A stretch of DNA of 64,000 bases from Prevotella sp. UBA7764. Lineage in GTDB: Bacteria; Bacteroidota; Bacteroidia; Bacteroidales; Bacteroidaceae. The stretch is from contig DLDU01000060.1 in the NCBI GenBank assembly GCA_002481295.1, positions 25,936-89,935 on the forward strand, read 5' to 3'. Of this stretch, positions 15,723-23,646 are shown piece after piece; positions within the stretch are counted from its first letter, which is position 1, and each line of letters opens with the position of its first letter. Position numbers and translations under genes: made by a program. A model generated the notes under the pieces. It had not been told where the DNA came from, did not search any database, and worked only from the letters and a program-made list of their open reading frames with translations.

Positions 15723-15745
15723 GAGGGATCCCTCGCGGATCCCTC
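15723..15745 (+). other. Hairpin between lysC and lysA
   Basis: GAGGGATCC and GGATCCCTC form a perfect nine-pair stem with loop CTCGC, 24 bases after lysC and 18 before the lysA ATG. There is no T run, so it is unlikely to be a terminator; it may stabilise or insulate the message. Confidence 0.55.
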
Positions 15746-15763
15746 TCAGTGAAAGACAAGAAT

Positions 15764-16939
15764 ATGGAAAGTGAGCTGACCAAAGGTCGTTTCCCCATTG
15801 AGAAGTTCAGTGAGGTGACGACTCCTTTTTATTATTACGACACAACCCTCCTGCGCAATACGCTGCGTACGATCAACGACGAGTGTAAGTCGTATGACAA
15901 CTTCAACATGCACTATGCGGTGAAGGCCAATGCCAATCCCAAGGTGCTCAGCATCATCAGCCAGGCTGGTTTAGGTGCAGACTGCGTTAGTGGAGGAGAA
16001 ATCCGAACCAGTCTGAAAAGCGGCTTCCCCGCCAATAAGATTGTCTTTGCCGGCGTAGGCAAGAGTGATTGGGAAATCAACCTGGCGTTGGATGCCGATA
16101 TCTTCTGCTTCAACGTGGAAAGCGTCCCGGAATTAGAGGTGATCAACAAGTTGGCTGCAGCCAAGAACACGGTGGCCCGCGTCTGCCTGCGCATCAACCC
16201 AAACGTAGGGGCACACACACACGCCAACATCACGACGGGACTGGCTGAGAACAAGTTCGGTATTGCCATGGAAGACATGCTCCCGACCATTGAGCGTATC
16301 AAGGAGATGGAGCATATCGAGTTCCTCGGTCTCCACTTCCACATCGGCAGTCAGATTCTCGACATGGGTGACTTTGAGGCACTCTGCAATCGTATTAATG
16401 AACTCCAGGAACTCTTGGAGAAGCACCAGATCAAAGTCTCAAATATCAATGTAGGCGGCGGACTGGGCGTCAGCTACGACCACCCCAACCGTCAGCCCAT
16501 TCCCAACTTCCACGACTATTTCAAAACCTACGCCACGCACCTGCGTCTGCGGCCGGGACAGAATCTTCATTTCGAACTTGGGCGTGCTGTGGTGGCTCAG
16601 ATGGGAAGCCTCATCACCAAAGTGCTCTACGTCAAGCAGGGCACCTACAAGCAGTTTGTCATCGTAGATGCCGGTATGACGGATCTCATCCGCCCGGCAC
16701 TCTATCAGGCATACCACAAAATAGAGAACCTGTCAAGTGATGAACCAACCGCTACATACGATGTCGTAGGCCCCATCTGCGAATCAAGTGACGTCTTTGC
16801 GAAGGCGGTTGACCTCAACACCACACATCGTGGAGATCTCATCGCACTTCGCTCTGCAGGTGCCTACGGTGAGATCATGGCCAGCCAATACAACTGCCGT
16901 CCTTTGCCAAAAGGCTACATTACTGAAGACTTTATATAA
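15764..16939 (+). CDS. lysA: Diaminopimelate decarboxylase
   Basis: 391 residues. PLP enzyme that decarboxylates meso-diaminopimelate to lysine. Fold type III features: the Schiff-base lysine in MHYAVKANANP, FAGVGKSDWEI, GLHFHIGSQI, the phosphate loop GGGLGVSY, ELGRAVVAQMG and, near the C terminus, GPICESSDVF, whose Cys reaches the other monomer's active site. The frame opens at a GTG (15749); ATG at 15764 (MESELTKGRF) is more likely because it lies just after the hairpin. The next gene starts three bases after the stop. Confidence 0.95.
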   Translation: MESELTKGRFPIEKFSEVTTPFYYYDTTLLRNTLRTINDECKSYDNFNMHYAVKANANPKVLSIISQAGLGADCVSGGEIRTSLKSGFPANKIVFAGVGKSDWEINLALDADIFCFNVESVPELEVINKLAAAKNTVARVCLRINPNVGAHTHANITTGLAENKFGIAMEDMLPTIERIKEMEHIEFLGLHFHIGSQILDMGDFEALCNRINELQELLEKHQIKVSNINVGGGLGVSYDHPNRQPIPNFHDYFKTYATHLRLRPGQNLHFELGRAVVAQMGSLITKVLYVKQGTYKQFVIVDAGMTDLIRPALYQAYHKIENLSSDEPTATYDVVGPICESSDVFAKAVDLNTTHRGDLIALRSAGAYGEIMASQYNCRPLPKGYITEDFI

Positions 16940-16942
16940 AAA

Positions 16943-18277
16943 ATGAACATTGCTTTATTTTTTGATACAACAACGATCATCTGCGGAGCAGCCGTCATCA
17001 TTTTGGCTGTTCTGTCTTCTCTCATGAATCCATTCTTCCGTTTCCTGCCCTCATACGATGAAGAGGAGGAACCGGAAGAGGATAGCGACAACACAAACTC
17101 AGAGCAAAACACTGTCTCTGAAGGCAATGAAGCCCTTAAGGCGTCAGATGCTGAAGGCGAAGCTCCCCTTGAGATTAAAGACAATCAGGAAGAGGAAAAC
17201 ACAAATGCCAATGATCAGGAGGCATCTTCTCTTCCTAAACTGACAGTAATTCTCACGCCTCACGAAGAAGCAGAGAAACTGGAGCAACATCTACCTGAGA
17301 TTCTTCATCAGGATTATCCTGCCGGATATCAAGTGATCGTGGTCACCGAATATGGCGCACACGACACGCTGGATGTCTTGAAGCGTTTCAAGCACAGTAT
17401 GGAAACAGAACCTGATGCCTATCCTAACGTGTCGCTCTATGTCACCTATATCCCCAACTCATCACGTTACATGAGCCGGAAACGTTTGGCCATGACCTTA
17501 GGTGTGAAGGCTGCTCAGACACAGTGGGTGGTGTTCATAGAGTCTGATTCTACACCGTCAAGTCATCAATGGCTGCAACACATCGGTAAGGCTTGCACGA
17601 TGCCCGATACGAAAATGGTCATCGGCTATGGTCACTTTGAGCCGGAGACACCGGCTACATGGCGCTTTGACCGTCTGCACGCCGCCTGCTATCTTCTGCG
17701 GGAAGATGTCAAAGGCACTGCTTACCGCACGTTGAGCCATACGGTTGCAATACAGAAGGATGAATTCATGCAGAACGACGGCTTCGAAGGATCATTGAGC
17801 TTGGTCAGAGGAGAATACGAGTGCTTGGTCAACAAATACGCAGAAAAGGGTATGACGCAAGTCGTCACTCATCCGAAAGCTATTATGACCGATGACAAAC
17901 CTACCAAACGCGCCTGGCGCAGCCGCCGCCTTTTCTATGTGGCTACACGCCGCCATCTAAACCGCAGTGTAACCCATCGTATGCTGTTTCTCACCGATCA
18001 GGTCCTGCTACATCTGAATGTCTGGGCGATCTTGGGCGTTGCCCTATGGGGCGCTCTGGCTCAGAAGTGGGTGATGTTGGGTGCTGCCATTCTGGCCTTC
18101 ATCCTCACCGTCATCCTTCGCCTTTGCGGAGCTCACCGAGCCTTCAGCCGTTTACGTGAGCCCCTCTCTCTGTGGGCCGTGCTACCACTGGAGTTGACTG
18201 TGGTCTGGAGACGGTTAGGCACTGCCGTGCGCTATCTGTTTGCAAGCCCTTACGACTTCACAACACATAAACAATAA
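16943..18277 (+). CDS. Membrane-anchored family 2 glycosyltransferase
   Basis: 444 residues. One N-terminal membrane helix (about 5-25) is followed by an acidic, low-complexity linker rich in Glu, Asp, Asn and Gln (about 38-95). A GT-A glycosyltransferase domain comes next (PKLTVILTPHEEAEKLEQHLPEILHQDYP, RLAMTLGVKAAQTQWVVFIESDSTPSS; ESDS is the DXD-like metal site). Two or three further hydrophobic segments lie at about 345-420. It should transfer a sugar at the cytoplasmic face of the inner membrane; donor and acceptor are unknown. It starts three bases after lysA and is followed after 17 bases by another glycosyltransferase-like gene. Confidence 0.82.
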   Translation: MNIALFFDTTTIICGAAVIILAVLSSLMNPFFRFLPSYDEEEEPEEDSDNTNSEQNTVSEGNEALKASDAEGEAPLEIKDNQEEENTNANDQEASSLPKLTVILTPHEEAEKLEQHLPEILHQDYPAGYQVIVVTEYGAHDTLDVLKRFKHSMETEPDAYPNVSLYVTYIPNSSRYMSRKRLAMTLGVKAAQTQWVVFIESDSTPSSHQWLQHIGKACTMPDTKMVIGYGHFEPETPATWRFDRLHAACYLLREDVKGTAYRTLSHTVAIQKDEFMQNDGFEGSLSLVRGEYECLVNKYAEKGMTQVVTHPKAIMTDDKPTKRAWRSRRLFYVATRRHLNRSVTHRMLFLTDQVLLHLNVWAILGVALWGALAQKWVMLGAAILAFILTVILRLCGAHRAFSRLREPLSLWAVLPLELTVVWRRLGTAVRYLFASPYDFTTHKQ

Positions 18278-18294
18278 GTTTTGGATATTCATCT

Positions 18295-19401
18295 ATGGAC
18301 AAGCAGCATCTCCTCATCTTTCTTCCTTCCGGATCAGCAAACTATGCTTTGGGACAGGCCTATGTCTCAAAGCTGCAAGCTATGTTGACCCAAGACTATG
18401 AGGTAACCTGCCTCCATTCACTCGACCGATCTACCCTATCCGCTCTGGGAGACTACGATGTCATCCACGTCTTCACTCTTTGGCACCGCTCTGTCCTCCA
18501 CCTCCTGCACAAGGCTTACAGTCTGCACATCCCTGTGGTCATCACGCCGTTGGGCGACCTGCAGCCGTGGGTCTACGCCCAGCATCAGCATTCCTACGAA
18601 TGGCTGAAATGGAAAAGGGTTATCACCAAGGCCAGTGCCGTGCAAGTGTGTGGTAAGCTGGAGGAGCACTCCTTCCAACAGCTTCATCTCAATGACCGCA
18701 CGGTATTGATTAAAAACCCCATTCTCACCAGTCTTGTGACTTTTGAGTCTGTGGCACAGGCTACCGGAAAACTCTACCGCAAAGTTATCGACTCCAATGT
18801 GCGTTTCTCGATCACGGAGGAAATCTATGCGTTGCTTTGCGGTACCATACAATTGGGTGTCGACGACTTTATGCTCCGCGATCACGAGCAATGCAGAAAA
18901 CTAAGTCAGCATTGGCCACAACTCCCCAACGAGCAATGGCGTAAGATACTGATCTACGCTACCGATGAGCATGTCGACGACTATCTCAGCCAGGGACTGA
19001 AAAGACTCAGTATCAGCAAGCCGGAACTCAACGTGCATGACATCGACAAATATCCTCTTCCCTGGAAATACGCTGAGGGAGATCTGCCGTCCGACACGCT
19101 GATCCCCCACTCCATCCTCGTCCGTAGCAAACTCAGCGAGAACATTGACAAGAACGAAGTGGGAGAACGCAAGTTGGTCATTGAAATGATCAACCTGCAT
19201 CATGAGACAGAAAATGGTCATGTGCCTCTAAGACATTTAGTCAACGTCTATACAACGCTCCGCTTCACGCCAATGGACGAGGATCGGGTGGTAGACATAT
19301 TGAAAGCGATGGGGCTCGCCGACTTTGCACAAAAAATAATGAAGAAATTGCAAAAGACACTCCGGCTCCCAGACGGCTACGTTATCAACATGAAGCATTA
19401 A
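18295..19401 (+). CDS. Glycosyltransferase 4-like protein with an unrecognised second half
   Basis: 368 residues. Residues 1 to about 145 look like the N-terminal lobe of a GT-B glycosyltransferase: LLIFLPSGSANYALGQAYV, YDVIHVFTLWHRSVLHLLHKA, IPVVITPLGDLQPWVY, ASAVQVCGKLEEHSF and VLIKNPI. The expected C-terminal lobe with its E-x7-E sugar-nucleotide motif is not seen. Residues about 150-368 are a mostly helical stretch I cannot assign. So it may be an unusual transferase, a partner of the GT2 protein 17 bases upstream, or a regulator. Function unknown; the open frame and spacing support a real gene. Confidence 0.7.
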   Translation: MDKQHLLIFLPSGSANYALGQAYVSKLQAMLTQDYEVTCLHSLDRSTLSALGDYDVIHVFTLWHRSVLHLLHKAYSLHIPVVITPLGDLQPWVYAQHQHSYEWLKWKRVITKASAVQVCGKLEEHSFQQLHLNDRTVLIKNPILTSLVTFESVAQATGKLYRKVIDSNVRFSITEEIYALLCGTIQLGVDDFMLRDHEQCRKLSQHWPQLPNEQWRKILIYATDEHVDDYLSQGLKRLSISKPELNVHDIDKYPLPWKYAEGDLPSDTLIPHSILVRSKLSENIDKNEVGERKLVIEMINLHHETENGHVPLRHLVNVYTTLRFTPMDEDRVVDILKAMGLADFAQKIMKKLQKTLRLPDGYVINMKH

Positions 19402-19449
19402 CAACCTATACATTCTATACAACTTTCATTTTAACTCCAATCATTCAAT

Positions 19450-21426
19450 ATGAACGACAACAAGAAACTCGACGTACGATACCTACAACTGCTGGCACAG
19501 TCCTTTCCATCTGTGGCCGATGCCAGCACAGAGATCATCAACCTCCAAGCTATCCTTAACTTGCCAAAAGGTACTGAGCATTTCCTGGCAGACTTGCACG
19601 GAGAATACGAGGCTTTTCAACATGTATTGAAGAATGCCTCCGGTAATATCAAGCGCAAAGTAGGAGAACTCTTCGGTACGACACTGCGCGAAACCGAGAA
19701 GCGGGAACTCTGCACGCTCATCTATTATCCAGAGCAGAAACTGGAGCTCGTCAAGGCTTCGGAAAAAGACCTCGATGACTGGTATCATATCACGATCCAC
19801 CATCTCGTAGCCGTCTGCCGCGACGTCTCCAGCAAATACACTCGCAGTAAGGTACGCAAGTCACTGCCCAAGGACTTCTCCTATATCATTCAAGAATTGC
19901 TCCATGAGCGTACGGAGGATTCTGACAAGACTGCTTACGTCAACGTCATCATCGACACGATCATCAATACAGGACGGGCCGATGCCTTCATCATCGCTAT
20001 TGCAAATGTCATCCAGCGCCTCGCCATCGACCAGCTTCATATTCTCGGTGACATCTATGACCGTGGTCCCGGTGCGCACAAGATCATGGACTTGCTCCAG
20101 AACTATCACCACTGGGATATCACGTGGGGCAACCACGACATGCTGTGGATGGGAGCTGCCGCCGGCAACGATGCATGCATCTGTAGCGTCATCCGTATCT
20201 CACTGCGCTACGCCAATCTCACTACACTTGAGGAAGGATATGGAATTAATATGGTACCATTGGCTACTTTTGCCATGGATGCTTACGCCGATGATCCCTG
20301 TACGGAGTTCCGCCCCATTCTCTCGGGTGAGGCTGAAAACCTCAATGAGAAGTCTATACGACTTACGGCTCAGATGCATAAGGCAATCGCTGTGATGCAG
20401 TTCAAACTGGAAGCACAACTCTATGAGAAGCATCCGGAATGGAAGATGCAAGACCGCGAGTTGTTCAACTTCATCGATTATGATCATGGCACGATCATGC
20501 TTGAGGGTAAAGTCTACCCATTGCTCAGTTGTCATTTCCCTACCATCGACCCGGCTAATCCCTGCGTCCTTACTGACGAGGAGCATCAACTGCTGCAAAA
20601 ACTTCACCATAACTTCCTGGTCAGCGAAAAGCTTCACAAACATATCAACATGATGCTCGACCACGGATGTATGTATCAGGTGTGCAACAACAACCTACTC
20701 TATCATGCCTCCGTTCCTCTCGAAGAAGATGGAAGTCTGAAAAAGGTGGAAGTCTATCCAGGGCAACCCGTGGCAGGCATGGAACTGATGGAGACCGTTG
20801 GACATTTGGTACGCTCAGCCTTCCAAAGCGACACCAACCCAGTGGAGCGCGACTATGCTATTGATTACTTCTTCTATCTTTGGTGTGGTCCGGACAGCCC
20901 GCTCTTTGACAAGTCAAAGATGGCTACTTTCGAGCGCTATTTCATAGAAAACAAGGAGACCCATGCCGAACATAAGGGCAACTACTTCAAGTTGCGCGAC
21001 GATGAGAAGATTTGCGAGCAGATCATGGATGCCTTCGGTGTCACTGGCCCTAACCGGCATATTATCAACGGTCATGTGCCCGTGAAGGTCGGTGCCGGCG
21101 AGAATCCTATCAAGGCGGGAGGTAAGCTGATGGTCATCGACGGTGGTTTTGCACAAGCCTATCACAAGCAGACCGGCATTGCCGGTTACACTCTTGTTTA
21201 TCATAGCCGTGGCTTCCAACTCGTGCAGCACGAGCCCTTCACAAGCACCGAGGATGCTATCCTGCGAGGTACCGACATCAAGTCCACAACACAGATCGTT
21301 GAGATGTCCGCCCACCGTATGCTGGTAGCCGACACTGACAAAGGCGTGGAACTGCGCAAACAGATCGATGACCTCATGGAGCTTCTCTATGCTTATCGTC
21401 ATGGCATCATCGCACCACAACTGTAG
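19450..21426 (+). CDS. fbp: Fructose-1,6-bisphosphatase, class III
   Basis: 658 residues. The Firmicutes/Bacteroidetes-type FBPase that hydrolyses fructose 1,6-bisphosphate in gluconeogenesis. It belongs to the metallophosphatase fold: FLADLHGEYEAF (D.H), LGDIYDRGPGAHKIMD (GD.YDRG), ITWGNHDMLWMGAA (GNHD) and, late in the protein, IINGHVPVKVGAGENPIKAGGKLMVIDGGF. Length is normal for the class. It follows the glycosyltransferase-like gene by 48 bases and is closed by a strong terminator. Confidence 0.95.
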   Translation: MNDNKKLDVRYLQLLAQSFPSVADASTEIINLQAILNLPKGTEHFLADLHGEYEAFQHVLKNASGNIKRKVGELFGTTLRETEKRELCTLIYYPEQKLELVKASEKDLDDWYHITIHHLVAVCRDVSSKYTRSKVRKSLPKDFSYIIQELLHERTEDSDKTAYVNVIIDTIINTGRADAFIIAIANVIQRLAIDQLHILGDIYDRGPGAHKIMDLLQNYHHWDITWGNHDMLWMGAAAGNDACICSVIRISLRYANLTTLEEGYGINMVPLATFAMDAYADDPCTEFRPILSGEAENLNEKSIRLTAQMHKAIAVMQFKLEAQLYEKHPEWKMQDRELFNFIDYDHGTIMLEGKVYPLLSCHFPTIDPANPCVLTDEEHQLLQKLHHNFLVSEKLHKHINMMLDHGCMYQVCNNNLLYHASVPLEEDGSLKKVEVYPGQPVAGMELMETVGHLVRSAFQSDTNPVERDYAIDYFFYLWCGPDSPLFDKSKMATFERYFIENKETHAEHKGNYFKLRDDEKICEQIMDAFGVTGPNRHIINGHVPVKVGAGENPIKAGGKLMVIDGGFAQAYHKQTGIAGYTLVYHSRGFQLVQHEPFTSTEDAILRGTDIKSTTQIVEMSAHRMLVADTDKGVELRKQIDDLMELLYAYRHGIIAPQL

Positions 21427-21720
21427 TCACTGAGCCGCACAAGACAATATCTGGTTCCCATATTTCAGGCTCCAGCCCTGTCTTGCAGCCACTCTGTCTT
21501 ATATTATTCCATCTTGCAGTTCTTTTCGTTACGATGTATTGTGATGCCACCTGTTACACATCCTCCACGGCGGGCCGCCCCCAACAGTGTCACCATATGT
21601 GTTACGCTCAGTCTTTGGCATTGAAGCACCCAATTTAAAGGACACTGATATCAGTTAGCTACAGATAAAGTTCAGAAAGTAACAAAAACAGGAGATAAAA
21701 AAAAGCTTCCAAGACTTTAT
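21427..21720. other. Intergenic, no feature seen
   Basis: 294 bases between the fbp stop and the convergent terminator. I see no reading frame of note, RNA, promoter consensus or repeat in it. Confidence 0.6.
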
Positions 21721-21773
21721 AACAAAAACTTCCGGCGCTATGCTTTAGGGCATAGCGCCGGAAGTTTTTTGTT
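21721..21773. terminator. Strong bidirectional terminator
   Basis: AACTTCCGGCGCTATGC pairs perfectly with GCATAGCGCCGGAAGTT around the loop TTTAGG, with A and T tracts on either side. It separates fbp (plus) from the helicase gene (minus), whose stop is eight bases away. Confidence 0.92.
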
Positions 21774-21780
21774 GTTGATG

Positions 21781-23625
21781 TTATTTCCTCTTCTTTAGCT
21801 TCTTGAGCTTTTCCGCGATGCGCGGGTATCCTGGGTAGAGCTTGAGCGCCTTCTCGTAGTTGCGGATGGCGGCCTCGGTGATGCCCTCATGCTCGCACTC
21901 CTTGCCCATGATGACATATTCGGCGGCGAGGTGCTTGAGGAATTCCTCGGTTTTCTTTTCTTTCTCCTTCAGCGCCTCGATCTGTCTCTGCTGCCGGTTG
22001 ATGATGTCGAGCTTGCGGCGGATATATCTTTTCGCTATCGGCTTCTCGATGTCGTAGCGGCTGTGGATGGCGATGAAGAAATGATCCAGCGCGGCCTGCA
22101 TGTCGCCCTTGTCAAAGGCGCAGACGGCATCGAAGTATTCCTTGTCGGCCTTGGACTGCTGCAAGGCCTTGCTGATGATCTGCGTGTTGTTGTAGTTGCT
22201 CTTGGCATAGTCCACGACATCCTGCCGGACAAAGATCTCGCTGCGCTGGATAGGATCCTTTAATGTGATGCCCTCCAAGGAACGGCAGCGCGAGAGTGCC
22301 ACGTAGGTCTGACCGCCGGCGAAGACACCACCGGTGAAGTCGATGCGCACGTGGTTGAAGGTGAGTCCCTGACTCTTGTGAACAGTGATGGCCCAAGCCA
22401 GCCGCAAGGGGAACTGGGTATAGGTCCCCAATTCCTTCTCTTCTATCTTTCTCTCCTGCTCGTTGTAGGAGTATTGCATGTTGCTCCAAATCTCGCGTTC
22501 CACATCCACTTCCTCGCCGTCCTCGGTTCTGACGAGGATATGCTCCTGCTCGTCTTCGTCAAAGGCGATGATGGTGCCCAGGGTGCCGTTGACCCACCGG
22601 CGCTCTCTGTCGTTCTTGACAAACAGCACTTGCGCGCCCAGCTTCAGGTGCAGCTCCTGTGGGGTGGGGAGGCTGTTGAGCGGAAACTCGCCCTCTATCA
22701 TGCCCATGAAGACGGCTGGGTTGCCGGGAAGTAGTGCCAACTTTTTCTCATTGATGAAATCGACTGTGTCGCGGCGGGTGGAGAGCGTGATGGAAAGCTC
22801 ATTGCTTTGTTTTTTCCCTCCTTCCTTGTTGCCGCCGGAAGGTGCTGACGACTCTGATAGCTGCTGGCTGTCCTTGGCTTCAGAGAGCGTGGCGGGGGAG
22901 GACGGGTGAAGATGATGAGTGCTTTCTACTTGCAGATTGAGTCGCTGCAGATCCGTATCGGTCACCTGCGCGGAGCGGATATGGTCGAGGATATGTAGAA
23001 AGGTGGGATCACTTTGCCGGTAGACCTTCCGCAGTTCAATAGATACCAATTGCAGTTGCTGGAAGACATGAGCCTCGAAGAAGAAGGCGGAGCGGTAGAA
23101 GGGGCTGAGCAGCTGACGGTCTTCCTCCTTGACGACAGGCTCCAGCTGATAGACATCGCCGACGAGCAACAGTTGTTTGCCTCCGAAAGGCTCGCGCATG
23201 CGGTGGCAATAGACACGTAGCACCTTGTCGATGAAGTCGATGATGTCAGCGCGGACCATGCTCACCTCATCGATGATGATCAGCTCAAGGCTTTTGATGA
23301 TCTTGATCTTCTCGGCATTGTATTTCAAGGTGTCCCGCAGATGTCTGACAGTGTATCGGATGTCATTGGGAACGAGCGGATGGAATGGGATCTTGAAGAA
23401 ACTGTGAAGTGTGGAGCCACCGGCGTTGATGGCGGCAATGCCTGTCGGGGCGAGGATGACGTGTTTCTTCTTGGTGTGGGCGGCAACGTATCTGAGAAAA
23501 GTAGATTTACCCGTCCCCGCCTTTCCGGTGAGGAAAAGCGAGCGATGGGTAAATTGAATGATTTGGAGAGCCTGTTGCATCTCCGGGTTCTCCAAATCGA
23601 TAGGATCGTCGTGATGATCGTTCAT
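21781..23625 (-). CDS. Pif1/RecD-like helicase with C-terminal repeats
   Basis: 614 residues. A superfamily 1B helicase: Walker A (FLTGKAGTGKSTFLRY, about 32-47), LAPTGIAAINAGGSTLHSFF, Walker B (ELIIIDEVSMVRADIID), GDVYQLEPVV, and late motifs AWAITVHKSQGLTFNHV and VALSRCRSLEGI. A Ser/Gly/Lys-rich insert (about 235-275) looks like a flexible loop. After the helicase core, about residues 500-614 are helical and TPR-like (AVCAFDKGDMQAALDHFFIAI ... NYEKALKLYPGYPRI). Pif1 relatives unwind G-quadruplexes and stalled forks; the repeat region may bind a partner. Last gene of the lpx-PBP1A run. Confidence 0.85.
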   Translation of the reverse strand: MNDHHDDPIDLENPEMQQALQIIQFTHRSLFLTGKAGTGKSTFLRYVAAHTKKKHVILAPTGIAAINAGGSTLHSFFKIPFHPLVPNDIRYTVRHLRDTLKYNAEKIKIIKSLELIIIDEVSMVRADIIDFIDKVLRVYCHRMREPFGGKQLLLVGDVYQLEPVVKEEDRQLLSPFYRSAFFFEAHVFQQLQLVSIELRKVYRQSDPTFLHILDHIRSAQVTDTDLQRLNLQVESTHHLHPSSPATLSEAKDSQQLSESSAPSGGNKEGGKKQSNELSITLSTRRDTVDFINEKKLALLPGNPAVFMGMIEGEFPLNSLPTPQELHLKLGAQVLFVKNDRERRWVNGTLGTIIAFDEDEQEHILVRTEDGEEVDVEREIWSNMQYSYNEQERKIEEKELGTYTQFPLRLAWAITVHKSQGLTFNHVRIDFTGGVFAGGQTYVALSRCRSLEGITLKDPIQRSEIFVRQDVVDYAKSNYNNTQIISKALQQSKADKEYFDAVCAFDKGDMQAALDHFFIAIHSRYDIEKPIAKRYIRRKLDIINRQQRQIEALKEKEKKTEEFLKHLAAEYVIMGKECEHEGITEAAIRNYEKALKLYPGYPRIAEKLKKLKKRK

Positions 23626-23646
23626 GAAATCGTAGGGTCTTGAACT

